6,788 bases of DNA. Source: Minisyncoccota bacterium. GTDB lineage: Bacteria; Patescibacteriota; Minisyncoccia; Phycocordibacterales; UBA1006. The notes below the pieces were generated by a model that saw only the letters and a list, made by a program, of their open reading frames with translations, was not told the origin of the DNA and searched no databases. The translations under genes and the position numbers were made by a program. Shown one piece after another: positions 1 through 4,961 of the stretch (position 1 is its first letter; each line of letters begins with the position of its first letter). Where the stretch lies: the NCBI GenBank assembly GCA_937970115.1, contig CALBVO010000072.1, positions 1 to 6,788 on the forward strand. Direction: 5' to 3'.

Positions 1-1
1 G

Positions 2-160
2 TTTACAAAAGGTGAAGCTATTGATGTGTATCAAGATGAACTTGATTCAGGTCTTATCATCTTTTTCGCTAAAAAACAGAATGATATTTTTCCTCTTTCT
101 ACTCTCAAAGAAAGTGGTTATATTAGCGATAAAGACTTTAATGCTTTGTTTAATAATTAA
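2..160 (+). CDS. C-terminal fragment of an unrecognised protein (5' end outside window)
   Basis: An open frame enters from the left edge and runs 52 codons to TAA at 158-160. The visible peptide starts FTKGEAIDVYQDELDSG and ends with a GYISDKDFNALFNN-like tail. It is soluble in character, with mixed acidic and aromatic residues, no membrane segment and no motif I recognise. It is the only + strand gene here and converges on the M29 aminopeptidase gene; the two share the terminator at 166-193. The frame and the terminator six bases after the stop make it very likely to be real coding sequence. Its family cannot be named from this fragment. Confidence 0.75.
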   Translation, partial: FTKGEAIDVYQDELDSGLIIFFAKKQNDIFPLSTLKESGYISDKDFNALFNN

Positions 161-165
161 AAACC

Positions 166-193
166 AAAAACGCTCAAATATTTGAGCGTTTTT
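166..193. terminator. Bidirectional intrinsic terminator between convergent genes
   Basis: A perfect 28-bp inverted repeat: arms AAAAACGCTCAAAT and ATTTGAGCGTTTTT, followed by more T on the + side and preceded by A-rich sequence that gives a U-tract on the minus side. It starts six bases after the + strand stop (158-160), and its last base is the last base of the TAA stop of the minus-strand aminopeptidase gene. It can therefore terminate both convergent transcripts. Confidence 0.9.
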
Positions 194-1410
194 TAAATCG
201 TAAATTGGCCTTTTTCGTAAATGACTTTTTCTGTGCCGTCAGTAAGAGTTGCCGTAACCCTTCGATCTGTTGTTGATACCATATCCGTATGTACTGATGA
301 GAAATTATATCCCATTTTTTCCCAACCTTTCTCTGAGACCTTGGATGGGTCTCCATCATAACAGTCACGATATGCCATCCCAAGAGCAATATGAGTATTC
401 CCATATTTTCCTCCTATATTTTCATCATATAACGTCTCTCCCATTGGTTTGGTAATTCGTGAAAATCGGGCGTCAGTTAGTGAAAACTCACCAAGTTTAT
501 TCGCATTTTTTGTTGCAATCATTTCCTTCAGAACTTTTTCATTTTTTGTTGCTGATGATTTTATTACCAAACCATCTTTAAATTCTAGTTTAATACCATT
601 GATAACATTTCCATATCGATACAAAGGTTGATTAAAATTAATCCAACCATTCGTTCCGCGCCAATCTGGACTGGTGAAGATTTCAAAACTCGGAACATTT
701 GCTCCAGTTCCACCTCGCCACTTTACTTTTTTTGGAAGCGTGATGTGTAAATCAACGTCTTCACCTCTAATATGTAATTTTTGAATCTTTAGGTTATCTA
801 GTTGTTTTGCTTTTTTGCGAATTTCTTTAATAGTTTGTTTCCATTTAGTAACTGGATTATTATCACGTAAATAACATGCTTTAATGATTTGATCCCAATA
901 TTCTTTTATTGAAAGACCTACTGCTTTTGCTGAAGCCTCTGTTCCATATAAGGCAACTGTTCTTGAAATCTCACCTCTACTCTCTTTCTCGAAGAACCAT
1001 TTCATGTACGGTTTTGAAGCTTCATTTTTCATCATAATCTTTGCAGGATCAATGTTTTTCAGGAGCTCTGGATCTTCATCTGAAATAATAAAAACAGCAT
1101 GATTAATAATATCTAGCATGTCTTTATGATATTTTTCATTAAAGTGTTGTAATTGTGATTTTGATGCTTCCTCAAAAAAGGTCTTGGCTGTTGAATACTT
1201 TGGATCACTGATCCTAAAATCTTCAATTACGTGACCTCCTTTTCGAACAATTTCTCGATAAATTGCCGCATATAAGGATTTACATGCTTCGTTTCCAACC
1301 AATCTCACAACCTCACCCTTTTTCATTCCTTTTCCATCATTTAAGCCAAAGTTCACAAGAACATCAGCGTATTTTTCTAATATTTTTTTACTTGGTGTAT
1401 ATGTTTTCAT
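193..1410 (-). CDS. M29-family metallo-aminopeptidase (AmpS/PepS-like)
   Basis: A 405-aa cytosolic exopeptidase of the M29 (thermophilic/AmpS) family, which removes N-terminal residues from peptides with a two-metal centre. Length is normal for the family (about 400-415). The expected metal ligands are visible in order: E243 in the NVPSFEIFTSPD segment, E308 in KLGEFSL, H340 in the YGNTHIALGMAY segment, and H374 with D376 in SSVHTDMV. Y347, seven residues after H340, sits where the family's catalytic tyrosine is expected. The N-terminal half (1-230) matches the first domain of the family only loosely. The ATG at 1410 is 7 nt from a TATAAT box and no Shine-Dalgarno sequence precedes it, so the mRNA may be leaderless. 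It is the last gene of the minus-strand run and ends on the bidirectional terminator. The exact substrate is not predictable; the family often acts on varied N-terminal residues. Confidence 0.9.
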   Translation of the reverse strand: MKTYTPSKKILEKYADVLVNFGLNDGKGMKKGEVVRLVGNEACKSLYAAIYREIVRKGGHVIEDFRISDPKYSTAKTFFEEASKSQLQHFNEKYHKDMLDIINHAVFIISDEDPELLKNIDPAKIMMKNEASKPYMKWFFEKESRGEISRTVALYGTEASAKAVGLSIKEYWDQIIKACYLRDNNPVTKWKQTIKEIRKKAKQLDNLKIQKLHIRGEDVDLHITLPKKVKWRGGTGANVPSFEIFTSPDWRGTNGWINFNQPLYRYGNVINGIKLEFKDGLVIKSSATKNEKVLKEMIATKNANKLGEFSLTDARFSRITKPMGETLYDENIGGKYGNTHIALGMAYRDCYDGDPSKVSEKGWEKMGYNFSSVHTDMVSTTDRRVTATLTDGTEKVIYEKGQFTI

Positions 1411-1417
1411 ACAGATA

Positions 1418-1423
1418 ATTATA
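1418..1423 (-). promoter_or_regulatory. -10 box of the M29 aminopeptidase gene
   Basis: A perfect TATAAT on the minus strand, 7 nt upstream of the ATG at 1410. A start about seven bases downstream of the box would fall on or next to the ATG. No good -35 is seen: the region 17 nt upstream is the T-run of the aspS terminator. The position is seen; promoter function is inferred. Confidence 0.6.
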
Positions 1424-1439
1424 AAGAAAATATAAAATT

Positions 1440-1461
1440 AAAAAACCTATTGCGGTTTTTT
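1440..1461 (-). terminator. aspS intrinsic terminator
   Basis: On the minus strand AAAAAACC and GGTTTTTT pair around a six-base loop, giving a short hairpin with a U-rich 3' arm. The aspS TAG stop (1449-1447) lies at the loop/3' arm boundary, so the terminator is partly built from the last codons of aspS. The stem is A-U rich with only two G-C pairs, so efficiency is uncertain. Confidence 0.65.
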
Positions 1462-2904
1462 AATTTGCTTTAATTGAATATGTAATTCATTTAATTGATC
1501 TTCTGAAACGGATGATGGTGATTCCATCATTGGGTCTCTTCCCTCTCCATTTTTTGGGAATGCAATAACTTCACGAATAGTTCGCTCATTTTGCAATATC
1601 ATCATAAGTCGATCAAATCCCCAGGCAATTCCTCCATGTGGTGGTGTTCCTGAGCCAAGAGCCTTGAGCATATGTCCGAAATTTTCTTGAATTTTTTCTT
1701 CAGAATGACCAAGAATTGAAAGAATAGATTTTAAAATCTCTGGGTCATGAGCTCGAACTGAACCTCCTCCAATTTCATACCCATTAAGACAAATATCATA
1801 TTGTGCTGCCATAATATCAGCAATATTTTCTTTATTTTTTAGATTTTCAATGTGTTCAGGCTTAGAAAGTGAAAACGGATTGTGGGTAAATGTCCATTCC
1901 CCTTGAGCCTGAGGATCATCAGAATCGGCTGTTTTCTCAAAGAATGGGAAATCAACGACCCAACAAAAGGCTAATAGGTTTTCGTCATCTTTATTCTCTC
2001 GAATATCTGGTCGATCATTTCCGTATTTCTCCATAGCTTCGGCATATGGAATACGTGGAAATGGAATTTGTTGAATTTTCTTTTCTGGATAGAGCTCTGT
2101 CACAATCTTAATAAGAAGATCTTCGTTCATCTGCATAATATCCTCCTCGGATACAAATGACATTTCAATATCTAATTGCGTGAATTCCGGTTGCCGATCT
2201 CCGCGTAGATCTTCGTCACGCATACATCGTGCGAACTGGAAATACCGTTCCATTCCCGATGTCATCAATAATTGTTTGTATTGTTGTGGTGACTGTGGAA
2301 GTGCGTAAAAATTATGTGGTGACAATCGTGAAGGAACAACGTAATCTCGTGCACCTTCTGGTGTTGATTTTGTTAATATTGGTGTTTCTAACTCCAAAAA
2401 GTCGTTTTCATCTAGGTAATCTCGACATAGTTTTGCAACCCTGTGTCGCATTTTCATGTTGTTTTGCATACGTTCTGTACGCAGATCTAGATATCGGTTT
2501 TTTAGCCGCACTTCTTCATTGGTATTAACTGTTGATTCAGTGACTTCAAATACAGGAGTTTCCGCCTTGTTCAAAACCTTAAAATCAGTAATTTCCAATT
2601 CGACGTCTTTGACAAAGAAATCACGCTTACCGGTTTCTGCGACCTCCTCCTTGAATTCTTTGGCGTTTTTAACGTTTCGTTCATTAACAATCCCTGTTAC
2701 CTCAACAACCCATTCTGGACGCAATGTTTTTGCGATTTCCAGAACCTCTGGCTTTCCGAAAACAACCCCTTGAACCTTTCCTGATGCATCTCGAAAATCA
2801 AAGAATGCCATTTTTCCCTGGTCTCGTGCAACATCAACCCAACAGTTAATGACTACTGTTTCTCCTTGTTGCTGGTGTAAATTTTTTATATGTGTTCGTT
2901 TCAT
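1447..2904 (-). CDS. aspS: Aspartyl-tRNA synthetase lacking the GAD domain
   Basis: A 485-aa class II synthetase that charges tRNA-Asp with aspartate, and possibly tRNA-Asn if non-discriminating. Order: OB-fold anticodon-binding domain (about 15-115); motif 1 around LELETPILTKSTPEGARDY (170-188); QSPQQYKQLLM (204-214); motif 2 from RCMRDEDLRGDRQPEF (226-241) to IEMSF; NGYEIGGGSVR (374-384); motif 3 in GIAWGFDRLMMIL (425-437). Bacterial AspRS is usually about 590 aa with a GAD insertion after the YAEAM..YG.D.PD segment; here DRPDIREN (297-304) runs almost directly into WVVDFPFFE, so the insertion is absent. Q29 (ARDQGK) occupies the position of P. aeruginosa H31 and the E. coli leucine, which influence tRNA-Asn discrimination. 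The frame stays open to 3009, but that part encodes the T-box leader and terminator; the ATG at 2904, starting MKRTHIKNL, follows the attenuator and matches the family N-terminus. Stop is TAG. No Shine-Dalgarno sequence is seen. Confidence 0.97.
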   Translation of the reverse strand: MKRTHIKNLHQQQGETVVINCWVDVARDQGKMAFFDFRDASGKVQGVVFGKPEVLEIAKTLRPEWVVEVTGIVNERNVKNAKEFKEEVAETGKRDFFVKDVELEITDFKVLNKAETPVFEVTESTVNTNEEVRLKNRYLDLRTERMQNNMKMRHRVAKLCRDYLDENDFLELETPILTKSTPEGARDYVVPSRLSPHNFYALPQSPQQYKQLLMTSGMERYFQFARCMRDEDLRGDRQPEFTQLDIEMSFVSEEDIMQMNEDLLIKIVTELYPEKKIQQIPFPRIPYAEAMEKYGNDRPDIRENKDDENLLAFCWVVDFPFFEKTADSDDPQAQGEWTFTHNPFSLSKPEHIENLKNKENIADIMAAQYDICLNGYEIGGGSVRAHDPEILKSILSILGHSEEKIQENFGHMLKALGSGTPPHGGIAWGFDRLMMILQNERTIREVIAFPKNGEGRDPMMESPSSVSEDQLNELHIQLKQIKKPQ

Positions 2905-3076
2905 AGTATGTATTACAGGTAAATAAAAATCCTGCATTAAATTAATAATTAATGCAGGGACGATTTTGATATAGACAAATCCGCGGTGCCACCCTGATTT
3001 CCTGTACAACAGGACGCTCTTTGTATAATTCCAGAGTGGAATATTTCACCTCGGCTGTGTCAAAGCGTCGTTGGTT
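2905..3076 (-). promoter_or_regulatory. T-box riboswitch leader of aspS (compact Stem I)
   Basis: The aspS leader carries AGGGTGGCACCGCGG (minus strand, 2995-2981), a full match to the T-box consensus AGGGTGGNACCGCG. Downstream, CGTCCC (2962-2957) contains the antiterminator 3' half and overlaps the 5' arm of the terminator, the classical mutually exclusive arrangement. The variable base is C: UGGC would pair with a tRNA 3' end GCCA, that is discriminator G73, as in tRNA-Asp and tRNA-Asn. Stem I is short (about 3069-3013): GACGC/GCGUC at the base, a K-turn-like UUU bulge with facing GA dinucleotides (3061-3060, 3019-3018), then CCGAGGUG/CACUCUGG (3054-3047, 3038-3031). A small hairpin, CUGU-UGU-ACAG, lies between Stem I and the T-box. 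Uncharged tRNA would stabilise the antiterminator and raise aspS expression. Specifier unresolved: GAC (3061-3059) or AAU (3030-3028) are candidates. Leader start is inferred from the -10. Confidence 0.9.
2921..2958 (-). terminator. T-box attenuator terminator
   Basis: On the minus strand CCTGCATTAA (2958-2949) pairs with TTAATGCAGG (2940-2931) around an 8-nt loop, followed by the U-rich tract ATTTTTATTT. The 5' arm begins within the CGTCCCTGC segment whose CCCT would otherwise pair with AGGG of the T-box, so terminator and antiterminator exclude each other. It ends 16 bases before the aspS ATG. Confidence 0.9.
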
Positions 3077-3082
3077 AATTTT

Positions 3083-3091
3083 ATTGTAGCA
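3083..3091 (-). promoter_or_regulatory. Extended -10 promoter of the T-box/aspS transcript
   Basis: TGCTACAAT on the minus strand, an extended -10 element (TGN plus TACAAT). A start about 7 nt downstream (near 3076) would place the 5' end just before Stem I of the T-box. The spacer upstream overlaps the T-run of the preceding terminator and no clear -35 is visible. Nearly identical boxes precede the BI-1 gene and the two-helix membrane protein gene. Confidence 0.65.
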
Positions 3092-3103
3092 AATGAAGGA
3101 AAT

Positions 3104-3134
3104 AAAAAAAGCAGTAACAATTATTTGTTACTGC
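3104..3134 (-). terminator. Intrinsic terminator after the 174-aa UVR gene
   Basis: A perfect 10-bp stem, GCAGTAACAA / TTGTTACTGC with loop ATAA on the minus strand (arms 3134-3125 and 3120-3111), followed by seven T (3110-3104). It starts 11 bases after the TAA stop at 3146. It insulates the aspS T-box unit from upstream transcription. Confidence 0.93.
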
Positions 3135-3145
3135 ATCTTAAATAT

Positions 3146-3670
3146 TTAACGTTTTGCAATTTCATCTCGAATCTTAGCAGCCTTTTCGTAATCCTCATTA
3201 CCTACTGCCTTATCAAGCATCTTTTGCAAATTTTCTAAACTAAACTCTTTTAATTCATCAATTTCTTCATGGCTAAATGTTGCACTAAATTCTTCTTCAT
3301 AAGAAACTTCATCATAAAATATTGGAGGATTTTTAAAACAAATCCAATCATTACTTTTTGAATAATTTTCAGTTACAGATCCAGGCGCAAGGTACCAGTC
3401 TTTTACATCAAAATTAGGATCTTCTTCTAGATTAAGATCAAAAGAATCAGGTAATAGTCCATCTTCTAATTTATAGACTCCAATATAATTACCGTCATTA
3501 AGTGCAAGTATATCCTCTATATTATATATCACTTCAGTATCAAGAGGTATACATAGCAAACTCTTACTTAAAACAAAGTCATTAGAAAATATGTAACCCA
3601 TAGTCTCAGTTTCCATATTTCTTAATGAGTTTTTTGGTATTTCTACTCTAAATTCTCCAGATATTGCCAT
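3146..3670 (-). CDS. 174-aa protein with C-terminal UVR motif, N-terminal part unknown
   Basis: Residues 144-174 form a UVR (UvrB/UvrC-type) motif: LENLQKMLDKAVGNEDYEKA followed by AKIRDEI, a helical hairpin that in other proteins mediates protein-protein contact (UvrB-UvrC, McsA, some DUF151 nucleases). The first 140 residues are not recognised; they are acidic, rich in aromatic residues (for example DWYLAPG at 91-97, NDWICFKNPP at 107-116) and have no signal peptide or membrane segment. I place the start at the ATG at 3670 (MAISGEFRVE), 7 nt from a TAAAAT box. The frame is open further upstream to 3808, but that extension crosses the terminator of the preceding gene and overlaps its coding 3' end, so it is probably not translated. 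The gene follows an 89-aa gene ending in a very similar UVR motif. Role unknown; an adaptor function is inference. Nothing in it resembles the UvrB or UvrC catalytic domains. Confidence 0.85.
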   Translation of the reverse strand: MAISGEFRVEIPKNSLRNMETETMGYIFSNDFVLSKSLLCIPLDTEVIYNIEDILALNDGNYIGVYKLEDGLLPDSFDLNLEEDPNFDVKDWYLAPGSVTENYSKSNDWICFKNPPIFYDEVSYEEEFSATFSHEEIDELKEFSLENLQKMLDKAVGNEDYEKAAKIRDEIAKR

Positions 3671-3677
3671 ATTTACG

Positions 3678-3683
3678 ATTTTA
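3678..3683 (-). promoter_or_regulatory. Probable -10 box of the 174-aa UVR gene
   Basis: TAAAAT (5 of 6 matches to TATAAT) lies 7 nt upstream of the ATG at 3670, within very AT-rich sequence that follows a terminator. An overlapping TATAAA two bases further upstream is an alternative. The AT bias makes chance matches likely, so the support is mainly the spacing shared with other genes in the window. Confidence 0.4.
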
Positions 3684-3727
3684 TATTTTCTAAATAAATT
3701 ATTACATAAAAATATAAAATGTCCAAA

Positions 3728-3754
3728 AAAAAGACCATGTTGTAAGGTCTTTTT
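3728..3754 (-). terminator. Terminator after the 89-aa UVR gene
   Basis: Perfect arms AAAAAGACC and GGTCTTTTT with a nine-base loop, followed by further T on the minus strand. The first arm overlaps the TAA stop (3755-3753) of the 89-aa gene. It ends the BI-1/UVR89 transcription unit. Confidence 0.85.
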
Positions 3755-4022
3755 ATAATAATTTTTTAGTTTTATCTCTGATTTTTGCAGCCTCTTCATA
3801 ATCTTCATTTGTAACTGCTCTATCTAGATTCTTTTGCAAGACATCATAAGTATTATTTGTAGATTCAGCTATTACTTCATCAAAAGTATTATTTATCTCA
3901 TTCAAAAATTCTTCAGTGTCTTTTTTTTCTTGTCTATTTGGACGCGCTGTTTCTTCGATGTCATGAGGTTTAATTTCTTCTGGTGGTAAATCTATACCTA
4001 TACTGTTTAAAAAATTTTCCAT
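3753..4022 (-). CDS. 89-aa small protein with C-terminal UVR motif
   Basis: A small soluble protein. Residues 1-58 are acidic and probably flexible (PPEEIKPHDIEE, then a helical EKKDTEEFLNEINNTFDEV stretch at 32-50). Residues 59-89 form a UVR motif, VLQKNLDRAVTNEDYEEA then AKIRDKTK, closely matching the C-terminus of the next gene downstream (shared L..AV.NEDYE.AAKIRD). UVR motifs pair with one another in UvrB-UvrC, so the two products could interact; that is inference. The gene begins 9 nt after the stop of the BI-1 gene and has no Shine-Dalgarno sequence, so it is probably cotranscribed with it; a weak TAAATT six bases before the ATG could give it its own start. Function unknown. Confidence 0.85.
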   Translation of the reverse strand: MENFLNSIGIDLPPEEIKPHDIEETARPNRQEKKDTEEFLNEINNTFDEVIAESTNNTYDVLQKNLDRAVTNEDYEEAAKIRDKTKKLL

Positions 4023-4031
4023 ATATTTAAT

Positions 4032-4760
4032 TTAATCTCGTCCACCGACGATTTTTAGTAAGTTTACAAAAATCATAATAAAATTAATGTACATATGCAA
4101 GGCTCCTAAGGTAATCATCTTATCTAAATCTACTCCACGCTCACTGTTGAGGTACATTTTTTTGTATGATTGTGCGTCATATACCGTTAATCCAGAAAAC
4201 ACCAATACGGCAATAATAGTAACAATCCAATCAAGACGACTTGATGCAAGGAAAATATTTGCAATTGATGCAATAAAAACTCCCCACATTCCCGTATAGA
4301 GAAATACTCGCCATCCTGACATATCATATTTCATATTTTTACCTACCATGGCTAATCCTGCAAATATTGCGATCGCAGCAATAAATGTCGAAATCAATGT
4401 TGCCCCAGTGTAAATAATCAAAATTGCACTCAGGGTCAGTCCACTCACCGCTGAATACAAATAGAATAATCCACGTGCCTGAGGTTCGGATAATTTATTA
4501 ATTCCCCATTGAATTCCAAAGAGTAAAATAAGTTGAATTCCAATAATACCGTAATAAAAAATCTGAGAGCTGAATATTGTATTTAGTATTTGTGCACCAA
4601 ACTTTGTATGTACTGCAATAAATGCAACAATTGCAGTTATGAGGACGCCAAGTGCCATTTTCGAATAAATTTTTCCAAAGAATAATCGTAATCCATCGCT
4701 TTGAGCATGTTGAGCATGTGATAATGTTTGTGTTTGTGTTTGTGTTTGTGTTTGTTCCAT
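4032..4760 (-). CDS. Bax inhibitor-1/YccA (TMBIM) family membrane protein
   Basis: A 242-aa integral membrane protein with about seven hydrophobic helices (roughly 33-51, 67-88, 97-117, 122-140, 151-171, 177-195, 218-237), as in the BI-1/YccA family, which includes the pH-sensitive calcium leak channel YetJ of B. subtilis. Family signatures are VYDAQ at 193-197 and the last helix GALHMYINFIMIFVNLLKIV (219-238), corresponding to the usual GAL.LYLDFINLFL.LLR pattern. D195 corresponds to the first aspartate of the YetJ dyad, but the second aspartate (LYLDF) is N226 here (MYINF). The N-terminus is unusual: residues 3-12 are alternating Q/T encoded by a hexanucleotide repeat, followed by a HAQHAQ duplication; this region is polar and precedes the first helix. 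The ATG at 4760 lies 6 nt from an extended -10 box. Probably cotranscribed with the 89-aa UVR gene. Confidence 0.92.
   Translation of the reverse strand: MEQTQTQTQTQTLSHAQHAQSDGLRLFFGKIYSKMALGVLITAIVAFIAVHTKFGAQILNTIFSSQIFYYGIIGIQLILLFGIQWGINKLSEPQARGLFYLYSAVSGLTLSAILIIYTGATLISTFIAAIAIFAGLAMVGKNMKYDMSGWRVFLYTGMWGVFIASIANIFLASSRLDWIVTIIAVLVFSGLTVYDAQSYKKMYLNSERGVDLDKMITLGALHMYINFIMIFVNLLKIVGGRD
4702..4719. repeat. Two tandem copies of a 9-bp unit in the BI-1 gene
   Basis: TGAGCATGT occurs twice in a row on the + strand, encoding the duplicated HAQ of SHAQHAQS near the N-terminus of the BI-1 protein. It is in frame and adjacent to the hexanucleotide repeat, so this end of the gene seems prone to slippage. 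Confidence 0.8.
4726..4755. repeat. Hexanucleotide microsatellite, 5 x GTTTGT (ACAAAC on the minus strand)
   Basis: Five perfect tandem copies of GTTTGT cover 30 bases directly after the start codon region of the BI-1 gene and encode the Q-T repeat at residues 3-12. Because the unit is six bases, gain or loss of copies would lengthen or shorten the polar N-terminus without shifting the frame. Confidence 0.95.
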
Positions 4761-4766
4761 ATTTAA

Positions 4767-4775
4767 ATTGTAGCA
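4767..4775 (-). promoter_or_regulatory. Extended -10 promoter of the BI-1 gene
   Basis: TGCTACAAT on the minus strand ends 6 nt before the ATG at 4760, identical to the nine bases upstream of the aspS leader. The expected start would lie on the ATG, predicting a leaderless message. The T-run of the preceding terminator lies immediately upstream. Confidence 0.65.
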
Positions 4776-4781
4776 AAAGAA

Positions 4782-4804
4782 AAAAGTTAGTAAAACTAAC
4801 TTTT
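4782..4804 (-). terminator. Terminator after the 50-aa small gene
   Basis: AAAAGTTAGT and ACTAACTTTT pair around a three-base loop, with further T on the minus strand. It begins three bases after the TAA at 4810-4808, which supports that small ORF being a real terminal gene of its unit. Confidence 0.85.
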
Positions 4805-4807
4805 ATA

Positions 4808-4960
4808 TTAAAGATACCTTTTGGCATCACCCTTTTTGTCATAAAGATCATCGATAAGATCCTTGTTCTTCTCTATAAAGGTACTTTTATTTTCTTCTGA
4901 TGAATCTTTAGGCGCCTCATCTGCATTATTAAAATTCAGTTCAAATTGTTTTCCTTCCAT
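4808..4960 (-). CDS. 50-aa acidic small protein, function unknown
   Basis: An ATG at 4960 opens a 50-codon frame ending in TAA at 4810-4808. The product is charged and soluble: an N-terminal part with MEGKQFELNFNN and an acidic linker, then a likely helix STFIEKNKDLIDDLYDKKGD (26-45). There is no signal peptide, membrane segment or known motif. The start lies one base after the stop of the two-helix membrane protein gene (TAA-T-ATG), which suggests translational coupling, and a terminator begins three bases after the stop. This tight placement, rather than similarity to any family, is the reason for calling it. It may work with the membrane protein upstream; that is inference. Confidence 0.7.
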   Translation of the reverse strand: MEGKQFELNFNNADEAPKDSSEENKSTFIEKNKDLIDDLYDKKGDAKRYL

Positions 4961-4961
4961 A

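Noticed and set aside
2229..2773. Two + strand frames of about 100 codons opposite aspS
   Set aside because: They are antisense to well-conserved AspRS motifs and have no recognisable product, so they are shadows of the real gene.
2905..3009. Upstream extension of the aspS frame by 35 codons (520-aa version)
   Set aside because: The extension would translate the T-box core and the attenuator terminator, and its sequence does not resemble an AspRS N-terminus. The start at 2904 matches the family.
3024..3027. UAU as the T-box specifier, by distance from the K-turn GA
   Set aside because: It would specify Tyr, which fits neither aspS nor the UGGC bulge, since bacterial tRNA-Tyr has A73.
3671..3808. 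Upstream extension of the 174-aa UVR gene to 220 aa
   Set aside because: It reads through the terminator at 3728-3754 and overlaps the 3' end of the 89-aa gene in another frame; its composition is low-complexity and AT-driven.
4726..4755. CRISPR-like repeat
   Set aside because: The unit is six bases with no spacers and lies within a coding frame; it is a simple microsatellite.
4498..4851. Minus-strand 117-aa frame rich in T-N repeats
   Set aside because: It overlaps the BI-1 gene in a different frame; its repeats come from the ACAAAC microsatellite, and it crosses a terminator and promoter.
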